From: Nectonema munidae
Taxonomy: Eukaryota; Nematomorpha; Nectonematoida; Nectonematidae
Reading direction: 5' to 3'
Length of the DNA: 64,000 nt
Assembly: GCA_030549495.1 (NCBI GenBank)
Contig: JAUIRK010000017.1
Location: forward strand, 1-64,000
Part shown: one piece after another, positions 55,601-64,000 of the stretch
How positions within the stretch are numbered: the first letter of the stretch is position 1
Layout of the letters: each line of letters begins with the position of its first letter
Position numbers and translations under genes: made by a program
Notes under the pieces: model-generated
Told to the model about the DNA's origin: nothing
The model's input: the letters and a program-made list of their open reading frames with translations, nothing else
Databases searched by the model: none

Positions 55601-58600
55601 CTTGCATTCAATTCTCGACTCGGATGTTAATATTTGATCAAATATTAATTCATATATGACCACTCCAATTGCTCAATATGGGAAGCTATATACTTAATTT
55701 GTTTATGTGCGTTATGCTTCCATTTCTATTCCTTATATTCAAATATTTTTGTCGTGAATTAGATAGTTATCTGGATTTAAAACATCTATCTTGAGGTCGT
55801 GTCTATAAATGAATGATGTTTGGGTATCTTTTATTCTTTGGGCCTTATTTATGGATTCCTTATTTCTCTCATAACCAACGCACTGGCTTTCATCTATCTT
55901 ATATCCGGATTGCTAATTTTCATTTCACTTATTTTTTGTAATCTACTTTTCAAGTTTCTTTGAACAATATACACGCTAAGTGTCTACGCATAAAGGTAAA
56001 TTAAATGAAATCCACAAAGGCAGTGACATCATTGTTGGTTCACGTGCTTGCATTCATTCTAACTATGATGACATGTCTTCGAGTCTTGGGCCAAGCGTTT
56101 GAGATTTAGTTGAACATTATTATCACTGAAAAATAATAGGAAGCCTTTATGACAAATTCGTTTGCATATTACGTTATTTTATTTTCCAACTACTATTTTA
56201 AATGGTAACTCATTCATTTTCTTGTCTTTTTATAAAAACTTTTTTGAAAGTTATTGCTTGTTAAAATAATTTTTGAATAATTTTATAGAAGAAACATTGG
56301 CTATGCTTCTACGTGTAATTCTATGGGTCAAACAGCAGGATTTTTTATTGGAAATGTGATCTTCCTAGCTTTGGAATCAGCAGATTTTTGTAATAATTGG
56401 CTTCGCTCAGTTCCAAAACCACATGGAATTCTCAGTTTATCATGTAGGTATTTTCTAATGCTATTTATATATGTAAGGAATTGATTTCTTTTCTCTTTCT
56501 TTATTCTTTCTTAACTTTGAAAATACCATAAATTTTTATAACGTTATTTACCAATGCCATCTATCAGACCTAAAATCTAATATAGTAACGGATAAAAGAT
56601 ATTTTGTAGTATTTATTTATATTATATGATTATAAATATATAAAAGGCAAAAAATTTCTTTAATTTATTTAGAAAAAACCATTTTTGACATTTAGAAGAC
56701 ACACTTGAATATGACTTATACATATTTTTCCTACATTTCAAACAAAAACTTTATTTTTATTTTTATTTTTACTTCTTTAACAAAAATAACACCTTGCTTT
56801 TTTGCTTCTCAATTTTTCGTTGTTTTCATTGATTGGAATATCAACTTGATTTGAAACTCCTAGGAACTCTTAGTTTTTCAGACTTTTTTTTTAAATAAGA
56901 AGATGATTTCACACATAATTGCTTGATCAATAGTAAGATTTTCTTAAGCTTTCTTAAGTTTCCATTTGATCCCAGAAAAGCTGGCGAGATTAATGCCCAT
57001 ATGTGCCTATAGTTGTATATTTAGTACGCTTACGTAATGCAGTTCCAAATGATCTTTTTGTGTACTGATATGAATCTTCACTAAAATCAAGAAACAGCTG
57101 CATCACACAATTAAATCGCAAATTACTTATTCACAAAAACAGCACATTAACCCATTTAAGACCAAGCAAAGCAGACGATATTTAAAAAAACGCAGACGAT
57201 TTATATTCAAATTCATTCAAAAAAGCAGACGAAGATGAAATTACTTATGTTCCAAAATAGGAACATTGGTCGTAAATGGGTTAAACTAAAATATTTAAAG
57301 AATAATGGCATTCAATGTAAAATCACACGCCATGCTCACAACTAAGACGGCGCTACTCCAAGCTTTTGTTTTCGAATTGGCCATGAACCGAAACTCGTCT
57401 GTAATTGTTCCTTTTAAAAATATAAAGCATGCGATGCCAGTACAATTCGGCTAAAATGCTTGATAAATGCAAAAATATTTTATTTCATCTATTTTTGAGC
57501 AAAGTTTCTTATCCGATAATTTTGTCTATCAACAATTTGCTTTTTGTTTGAAATGATTACAATGTGTTGAAAGTATTTTTTGTTTAGCCTTTTTAAACTA
57601 CAATGGCATTGTTTTCATTATTTCCACGACTCTCGTGCTTCTTTGTATCAAGGAAAAGGCGCCTATTCATCAAAGTTTTCGTCGTAAATCTTCGCGATAC
57701 GACTTGAAAAGCAGATTCAAAACGATTTTTCATGCGTACACCGTCTTATTCCAGATACTCAAATTAAAGTCTATCCAATCATTAGTTGTGATTTTGTTAA
57801 CAATGAAGGTAACTCTATTATCTTTTTTTCCTATGTCTTTCATACACACTTTATTTTATTCTCGCATGTACGTGAAGAACATTCTGCAAGAATACGAGAA
57901 AGAAAGTGAAAGTTCATCAATGTATTTTGTCATAGACTAGCCTCATCTTTATTCACTAGCGTAAATCATTGCAAGGCATTACCTAGTTGAGAGGCTGAAG
58001 TTCAGCTTATAAAGTGTTTCAGTTCTATCATGCATTTTACGTAATTAACGTTAACGCCGTTTTTTCTAAAAACTAGTATTCGTCAAAGTCATCATGGATT
58101 GTTTGTTTATTTCGATTGAATATGCTAAAATTTGCAACTTTGACCGTCTTGAAATTCGTTTGACGAATTTTTTGTGCCTAATACCTCAACTTGGACCTGA
58201 TAGGAAGTATATAACCGAGGTGAACAAGTGTAGCTCTTGTTTAAGTTAAATGCGCCTTTCTTTATAATCTCATTTTATGTAAATTCTTTGTATTTTCAGC
58301 AAAATTAAAATACAACTGAAACTTTTATCAAACATTTTTGTGAAATTACGTTATTGATGTATACAGTTAACACAGCTAGAAAATTTGATTGGAAGCAATA
58401 CGAGAGATTTTATTAATAAAAACTAAGAACTAAAACAATTGAATTCTTCCTTTTTTTAAAAATCCTTTTAAAAAATTTCTGATAGAGGTGTAATTAAAAA
58501 ATTATTTTTGAAAGTTCCAACTTTGTTAAAACGTGTCTAAAATTTCAGTTTGTATTTGAGGCGATGGGTATTTTTCATTTTGGATACTGTTTTTAAAAGG

Positions 58601-61600
58601 TACCGTGGGGTGTTTTCATCGAAAAGGCACACTTGCGCTGCTTGTGTCGAACTATAAGAAAGGCTTGATGCGGGAGCGATCCCAAGACCTTGAGTTATCC
58701 AAACCCAGTACCTATCCACCTTACTCACGGCCCTTATGCATGTGTGGAAATAAATTAAGGATTTAAATAAAATTTGATCTTAAATTAGCGTGAAACAAAT
58801 TGTAACTGGGATTGAAAAAATTTAAAATATATAATAGGTTTTATAAAATATGAAATCGGTCTTTTTTTCATTGTGCATTTAAATAAATTTAAAAGATCAT
58901 TATTATGTTGATTTTCAGAATCTGCATCTAAGTTCTATAAATGTTCTTCATCACCACGAAAAGATAGCTCATTTATTATCAGAAATATCCTCATATTAAA
59001 AATAGATTTGCAATAATATCTAAAAAAAAATTATCAAAAAAAAGCAAAAACTTTACCTGTTTTCAAGTTGCGAGTCATTTAAAATGGGTTTAATTGAAAG
59101 CTTTTTTTCTTTTCCTTTTGTATTTTCCATCCAATTTTTGAAGGCATGTACATGAGAATGCCTTTTTTCATGCTCAACAAAACCTCTATCATTTTTTAGA
59201 GTATGTTTCCAATGATGAAATCCTATGCTAATGAAATTACCTTCCCTACGTTATTTTTTGATTAAAAAATTTTGTCAAAATAAAGACCAGCTTTTTTTGT
59301 TCTCAGAATATTCAAGCTACGGTATTTTCTTAAACCAAGAACTTTGAAAATCGCTGACTTTATTCTCATTATAAATCGGATTATATTTATTCAATATTGG
59401 CTGAAAAGGGTTTGGAAATTATACTGACGATTGAAATCGGTCGATTTGCTGCATCAAATCTGTCACCTTTCTTGGACAGGAAGGAATACACTTGCTGAGT
59501 TTCAAGCAAGATGGAAAGATTGAATATTAATACAAATATTAAAAGCGAAAAGCATAGGATAAGAAATTTCAGCTTTGACAATTTTCAAATGCAATGCTGA
59601 TAAGCCATAATATAGCTTCACTTTTGCTATTGCCAAAGTCATCAATGCCTGTGGGCACATCATCGATGCTTATACTTTTCAATGTAAAAATTGACACTCA
59701 ACTACAGGTAGATACTTTGCAAAATTAGCATTAAAAAGACATTAATTCAAAAAGTAAGAATTTATAAAATCACAAAGATCTTTGTGGTCGGTAATGAGTT
59801 CACCTCCTTGTTTCAAAATTAAGTTCCTGTCTCCTTTTTTTAATACAACTGTTTATGTTTTTCCAAATTTCTTTATTACTCTTATTTTTGAATAATTTTT
59901 CATAAAAATTGCTCTTTATAATTTTACACATCTCATTTTGTAATTATATTCCATAGCCCCTGCCGTTCCCCAATGAGAAAAATTTTCTTTTGTATTTGAT
60001 GTTCTTATTTCTTTAAAGATAAACTTAAAAGTAATTCTTATTTTTTTTTAAGTTTTATCTTCTTTTTTGCAACTATTAATTGAATTAATTATTCTTTCTG
60101 GATCTCTTTCCATGTTACAATACAAGCATTCCTATTAATTTAATTGGCCAGCTCTAAAAATGTTATTTTATTGAATTTTAGCGAAGGCTGGCGTCTCACA
60201 ATGATTTAAACCAGAATGCAGCTTTAAATTTAAACTAAGGAGAATAGGAAGATGGTCAGAAAAAATGGTTCAAGATTAAAACAGTTGTAGGTATGTTTAT
60301 TAGGGATAAACGATCAAAGTTAAGCCTTGATGACGAGTGGCTTTTGTTACTGATTGGAAAAAAGGGGCGTGAGTAAGCTTATTTGATAACTGAAGGTCTT
60401 GAGTTCGCTACTCCATCAAGTCTGCTTTCCTCATAGTTCGATACAAGCAGCACAATTGTGCCTTTTCGATCAAAACACCCTTCGGTACATTTGCCTTTGA
60501 TGTAGCTAGATAATACTGCATTGCCAAATTTAAAAAAGTAGAAGAATGATGTTTTTTATTAACATCAAAAATATTAATATTGAAATCACCTATAAAAATT
60601 GAGTAATAAGATTTTTATCAGAATAACTTTCCAAAATAATATCAAAAGAGGAAGAAAACTTTCTAAAGTTAAAGAGTATATTTAATTTCATAGTTTCAAC
60701 GATATATGAAGTTTTTACGAAAAAGCATAAACCTGAGTGCTTAGATATTCTCCTTGGTTTGGAAAAAAACATGAAACCAAATTTACTGAAATCGAATGCG
60801 TCGCCAGAAAACTAAATTTCTTGAAGAGCGAGAATGTCAAGAGAAATTCCACGATTCATTAACAGACCAATCAGTAATTCAATTTCATTAAACTTTGACT
60901 TTAGAGCTTGAACACCAAGAGAATTAAAACTAAAATACTTATGCAGATGTAACGGCTTGTAGTATATTTTCACAAAAGTTATTTAGATCAGATAAACTAC
61001 TTATTATTTCGTAAAGATACAACTTATGTTTAATATTTTACTTCAAATTATCATTGACTTTTCGTTTTAAAGGACATTTCATTGAAAATTGATTTTTGAA
61101 GTTTGCCTTTTTTTAGTGGGGATCTACACAAAAGAAAAGTTTTCTTTTGACAACTTTTCTTCTCTTAATTTTGAATGGAATTGTTTGACTTCTTGAGAAA
61201 ACTCCCAACATAGTTTAATTCTTTGATCAGATTTAAGAGAACTAAAAAATTGAGCTATCTAAAAAAATAAAGAAAGTAAAAAACTATTTATATTCAAAAA
61301 ATTTGCTTCAAAAAAATAAAGTTATGTTTGTGTAACTTTAAAATTTCAAAATATTCCATTTCTTCTAAAATTATGAGAGAAAAACATACGCTGAAGCGAG
61401 GTAGCCAACCCCTGCCTCCTTAAATACGCGCTTGTTATGCACATTGATGTATGTGTGTGTGTGTGTCTTCCCATTATCAAAACCCATTTCAAGTTATATT
61501 TCCGATAATATTTCCTATTTCTAGATAGCGTTTTCAACTGCCGACAACGTAACCAGCTTGAAATTAATAGAAGCCGGAGTTTCGAAGGAAAAACTCGCTC

Positions 61601-61709
61601 TCATTCTTATTCCTATTGTCCCCTTTCAAATTATCTTCCCATTGCTTTTGAATATGTTCGCCAATAAGTCAAGGCCATTCATCACTTGCTACCACGCAAT
61701 TCCTTACAG
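52114..61709 (+). CDS. SLC33A1: Acetyl-CoA transporter 1 (SLC33A1), exons 1-5, 3' end outside the window
   Basis: Five exons (52114-52618, 54317-54479, 56289-56443, 57588-57808, 61525-61709) join in frame to 409 residues plus two bases. The family moves cytosolic acetyl-CoA into the ER/Golgi lumen for protein and ganglioside acetylation. Hallmarks are QGIPLGISAVMP, FSLAFWPFSLKLIWAPIVD, GRRKTWLIPTQYLIG, LAATQDIAVDGWALTM, GYASTCNSMGQTAGFFIGNV and FLALESADFCNNWLR. It follows the human protein (about 550 residues) closely from the first membrane segment; the N-terminal 85 residues are hydrophilic and specific. About 130-140 C-terminal residues must lie beyond 64000. ATG 52114 is the first in the frame near the exon start. 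Intron 1 has an unusual donor (GTTCGC), but phase and homology fit. No internal stop was seen, so it looks functional. Confidence 0.93.
52619..54316 (+). other. SLC33A1 intron 1
   Basis: 1698 bases, AT-rich. Opposite open frames near 53597-53883 have no motif. No transposon is recognised. Confidence 0.6.
54317..54479 (+). CDS. SLC33A1: SLC33A1 exon 2
   Basis: The acceptor is ttcttaag and the donor gtatgt. It codes for IVMLAISGSITYLMD through the signature LAATQDIAVDGWALTML. Ends in phase 2. Confidence 0.92.
54480..56288 (+). other. SLC33A1 intron 2
   Basis: 1809 bases. It holds a pogo-like element at 54506-55146, only 26 bases after the donor. The rest shows nothing recognisable. Confidence 0.65.
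54506..55146 (-). mobile_element. pogo/Tigger-like internally deleted transposon in intron 2
   Basis: Terminal inverted repeats start TAGAGATGGTTGGTTAATCC (left) and, inverted, TAGTGATGCTTTCCTAATCC (right), sharing about 17 of 24 positions and bounded by TA. The minus-strand frame 54910-54683 reads NLTDEEIVEIVAP, an acidic stretch and SIKEMRSYLSGAIKFCEENE, like the C-terminal tail of Tigger/jerky-type proteins ('ltdddIi..v', then 'a...l..l..f.e'). The catalytic part is deleted. Confidence 0.7.
56289..56443 (+). CDS. SLC33A1: SLC33A1 exon 3
   Basis: Acceptor ttttatag, donor gtaggt. It codes for RNIGYASTCNSMGQTAGFF through PKPHGILSLS, with the CNS-GQTAG and LALESADFC motifs strongly kept. Confidence 0.93.
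56444..57587 (+). other. SLC33A1 intron 3
   Basis: 1144 bases, with a TTAA MITE at 57147-57284. Nothing else recognisable. Confidence 0.65.
57147..57284 (-). mobile_element. piggyBac-type MITE, copy 4, in intron 3
   Basis: 130 bp between two TTAA sites, in the orientation of the copy at 19259, with the same 'gttccaaaataggaac' near-palindrome. Confidence 0.93.
57588..57808 (+). CDS. SLC33A1: SLC33A1 exon 4
   Basis: Acceptor tttgtttag, donor gtaact. It codes for a membrane segment (NYNGIVFIISTTLVLLCIKE), a basic loop (RRKSSRYDLKSRF) and the next hydrophobic stretch ending LLTMK. Less conserved than exon 3, as in other animals. Confidence 0.9.
58597..58734 (-). repeat. tRNA-type SINE family A, copy 4
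   Basis: It carries 'taccgtggggtgttttcat', 'gcgctgcttgtgtcgaacta' and 'ccaagaccttgagttatc' in the order of the family on the minus strand. Confidence 0.8.
59380..60960 (-). pseudogene. LINE (Jockey/CR1-like) in intron 4, opposite to the gene
   Basis: In minus-strand order: endonuclease start SKFNEIELLIGLLMNRG and SLDILALQEI (about 60890-60800), KHSGLCFFVKTSYIVET, IGDFNINIFDVNKKH (about 60595-60545; GDFN active-site motif), a SINE insertion (60500-60363), the pre-RT block KQGGELITDHKDLCDFINSYF (about 59810-59745), and the early RT SKKGDRFDAANRPISIVSI (about 59500-59430). The later RT is missing. Many frame changes and stops. It is of the same general type as the LINE at 16.6-18.8 kb. Confidence 0.78.
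60363..60502 (+). repeat. tRNA-type SINE family A, copy 5, inside the LINE
   Basis: It begins 'aggggcgtgagtaag' and holds 'ataactgaaggtcttgagtt', 'catagttcgatacaagcagc' and 'gatcaaaacacccttcggta'. It separates the LINE endonuclease from its RT part. Confidence 0.8.
61525..61709 (+). CDS. SLC33A1: SLC33A1 exon 5
   Basis: Acceptor tttctag, donor gtatgt. It codes for IAFSTADNVTSLKLIEAGVS through FITCYHAIPYR, close to 'IGFSAADAVTGLKLVEEGV' of vertebrate proteins. The next exon is not found before 64000. Confidence 0.92.
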
Positions 61710-62392
61710 GTATGTTTTAGATATAGAATCAGTTTTCCCCTTTTAAAGCATTTTAAATTTATTATCCTTAAATTATGCTCATGGGATAATTAATTTAAGC
61801 TTTTTTTGAATTATTGAATTTTAATTGATTCGTTGATTGAATATATTGAAGCTTTACCCTCAAAGATTGGAAATAGCATTCTAAATTCATATCTTTTTTT
61901 TAATATTCTTTTTCTAAAAAAAATGTTTCATAAAATTGCATTGCTAATTTTTGTAGGTTTTCCGTGTTCCGTCGTTTGAATCAATTGAATTTTCAACAAA
62001 ATTCAATAATGTGATTTTCTTGTTTACTACAATAAAACTATATTTTCTTATATAAACCAGCATTCGCGTGTAAAATAATAAATTATTCGTTATATCAATT
62101 TAAAAATTTAAGACTACTTAAAATAGAACTGATCTTTATGGTAACCGGAAAATTGTCTGATGAAAAACTGCCCGAATTTAAGAAAGTTTTTAGGGAAATT
62201 TAAAAGTTTGTTAAAATTTATTTATTTTTTGGAAGTAGGTCCAACTTACGCAAAACAAATTAAGAGTTTACAGTGTGAAAAAACTATAGTACAATTTATG
62301 AATTAATATATTCATATATATAACAAGTATAATAGAATAAAACATTCTACATAATAGTTTGGAAAGAGATAAATAAAAAGTTTTTTTGTAGG

Positions 62393-62555
62393 TGGGGGGG
62401 GGGGGGGGAGCATGAGTAAGGTTGTTTATATATCTCGGTTTCGATAACTCAAGATTTTGGGACAGCATCAAGCCTCCTTCCTTACAGTTCAATACAATCA
62501 GCGAAATTGGGCTTTCTCTATGAAAACCTGTCACGGTACCGTTAGTGGTCATTTG
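62393..62555 (+). repeat. tRNA-type SINE family A, copy 6
   Basis: After a run of about 15 G it reads 'gagcatgagtaaggttg', 'cggtttcgataactcaag' and 'tcacggtaccgttag'. The B box is degraded (ttttgggacag). Confidence 0.7.
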
Positions 62556-62727
62556 AGAATAAGGATTAAAAATGTACGAAAGTATGTATCTCTAACATTC
62601 TCTCCTTATATAAAATAAAATAGTCCTATACGACACTAAAAGTATTTTTCCCCATTCAACGAAATTTTTGAAACTTAAATGCTTTACTTTCTACCTAATA
62701 TAAAAAATGTCGGGCAGTTGTCCGTGA

Positions 62728-62873
62728 GGTAAAGGTATCATAGGGTATTTTCATCGAGAAGGCACAATTGCGCCGCTTGTATTGAACTATGAGGAAAGCA
62801 GGCTTTATGCGGGATCGAACCCAAGACCTTGAGTTATCGAATCCAGCATCTAACCAACCCTACTCACGCCCCC
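62728..62873 (-). repeat. tRNA-type SINE family A, copy 7
   Basis: The best-preserved copy. The minus strand reads 'gggggcgtgagtagggttgg', 'ttagatgctggattcgata' and the B box 'gggttcgatccc', then 'gaaaataccctatgatac'. Confidence 0.85.
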
Positions 62874-63559
62874 TAACCTATAACCAACAATTTTAATCTA
62901 AAGGTAAAAGTACTTGGCGTGTATTCATCATCAATAAAGCGCATTTAAGCCTTTAAGGATAGTTTAACACTGTATCGAGCGCAAAAAGGCATCTAGCCAA
63001 CATTAAAAAAGAATTGAAGTAATGGAAAAGATTTTATATTAAATAATAATTGTAATGAAGAGTTGAAGATTTATTATTTTCAACTTTGATACGAAGTCCT
63101 GTTGGAATTTTATATTAGTGTCAAATAAAATTCTTCCCATAGACGCAATTTTACTTTTGACATTGTATATTATATAATATATTCGTTTCATAAATTTAAA
63201 TTGTTTTGTCCAAACTCCTTTTGTATTTCCTTTTTTAATTATTATATTTCTCTTAATTTTAACACACGAAAACGGTGTTACAATGCGTAACTTATCAGGC
63301 AATTTAAGCCAAAACCTCACATTTTTACTCGGTATTTATTCATCATGATTATATTTCTTATATCGCAGTTAATTTAATAGTTTTAGTGTATGAACTGATT
63401 GGTTCTTGAGATTTCTTTTCACAAAAAATATAAATGCATAAAAAATGCTAAAGTGAGAATTGAAATAAAAAACAAAAAAATCCAAAAATTAAATTCTTTT
63501 TTTAAATATTAAATTAATTTGACGAAAAAAACTCCACTCTTCTTCCTTTTTGCCTACAC

Positions 63560-64000
63560 AGCGTCCCCAAGTTGGGGGTCGGCGGCTATACTCCCAATCC
63601 TCCACTTCTTTCTGTTCTGTGCATGACTTCCAATCCAATTTCGGCTAGCGTCTTTTTAATTCCATCTTTTGAAAGGTCGTTCTCTTTTTCCCATTTTTGG
63701 ACAATCCATTATTTCGCGGACCGCATCCTTCTTTTCTTGTCTAAGAACATGCCCAAACCATAGAAGACTACTTCGTTCAATCACACTCATCAGGCTAACC
63801 ATAACCTTAATCTTTTTCTTACCTATATAAAATATACTTGAATTTGAACATTCTTCATGTGATCTTTCAGTGAAACTCCTATTATTTTCCACAGCATACT
63901 CATTTCGGCTGTTGCAAATCTATTCTCATCTTTCTCCTTTAAACTCGGACACTTTTCTCCATATGTCATTCCTGATCTTATAATTGTTGTATAAATTTTT
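63560..64000 (-). pseudogene. LINE reverse-transcriptase C-terminus, cut by the window end
   Basis: The minus strand reads TIIRSGMTYGEKCPSLKEKD, RFATAEMSM, VIERSSLLWFGHVLRQEKKD, AVREIMDCPKMGKRERPFKR and, after a frame change, TLAEIGLEVMHRTE ... NLGTLC at the end. This is the widespread 'YgaE.W.lk...rl..aEm.mLrw..G', 'RlrWfGHV.R' and 'GrRkRGRPkkRW' tail. The frame is interrupted in a few places. The rest of the element continues beyond 64000. Confidence 0.82.

Larger units (their letters stand above)
57809..61524 (+). other. SLC33A1 intron 4
   Basis: 3716 bases, the longest intron. It contains SINEs at 58597 and 60363 and a minus-strand LINE at 59380-60960. Parts at 57809-58596 and 60961-61524 show nothing more than a short (TG)n at about 61448-61467. 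Confidence 0.65.
61710..63559 (+). other. SLC33A1 intron 5 (incomplete), no exon seen
   Basis: No sequence for the expected next segment (the part after 'MPYR' in vertebrates, with a WWTP motif) was found. It holds two SINE copies and otherwise AT-rich DNA. Confidence 0.55.

Overview
The window is AT-rich animal nuclear DNA. One spliced host gene, a fragmentary acetyl-CoA transporter 1 (SLC33A1) on the + strand (52.1-61.7 kb, open at the right edge), sits among dense, mostly decayed transposable elements: Helitron, piggyBac, MULE, hAT, pogo-like, LINE and SINE copies. The FLYWCH-MULE, the arthropod-style Helitron, the piggyBac/TTAA MITEs and the intron-rich SLC33A1 suggest an arthropod. A copepod-like crustacean is possible, but that is a guess from the repeat mix and not shown by the sequence. 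No prokaryotic features, rRNA genes, intact tRNA genes or CRISPR arrays were seen.

Region 1 (1-9.6 kb): a tRNA-like SINE, a piggyBac transposase remnant with a 57-bp intron and a terminal TTAA, a 340-bp tandem duplication, and a minus-strand Helitron (about 8.7 to 4.1 kb) with Rep-side motifs, a PIF1 helicase core and basic N-terminal repeats. The Helitron is cut by an insert that ends in a piggyBac-like terminus, and a second Helitron fragment lies 3' of it.

Region 2 (9.6-16.6 kb): two nearly identical 1.2-kb inverted arms, built of internal repeats, enclose 4.6 kb that holds a FLYWCH-MULE transposase pseudogene with its own short inverted repeats.

Region 3 (16.6-24.6 kb): a + strand LINE cut by a pogo-type MITE, two inverted copies of a piggyBac-type MITE, and a piggyBac remnant whose 3' end resembles those MITEs.

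Region 4 (24.65-42.88 kb): three head-to-tail copies of a 6.1-kb unit, about 98-99% alike by eye. Each carries an unrecognised 512-codon open frame coding for a lysine/glutamate-rich protein of about five and a third 80-residue repeats, a G-run MITE, an unassigned minus-strand transposase-like piece, a hAT remnant, a short LTR-retroelement zinc-knuckle fossil and a piggyBac N-terminal remnant. Copy 1 alone has a TTAA MITE, and copy 3 alone lacks about 217 bp. This is the most unusual part of the window.

Region 5 (42.9-52.1 kb): a tRNA-type SINE family, a decayed LINE, a piggyBac fragment, a pogo-like remnant and a hAT remnant with a recognisable 3' terminus. Region 6 (52.1-64 kb): SLC33A1 exons 1-5. 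Introns 2-4 hold a pogo-like element, a TTAA MITE, a minus-strand LINE and SINEs; beyond exon 5 lie two SINEs and the end of another minus-strand LINE. The genes do not form a pathway; the shared theme is repeated transposon invasion and nesting.
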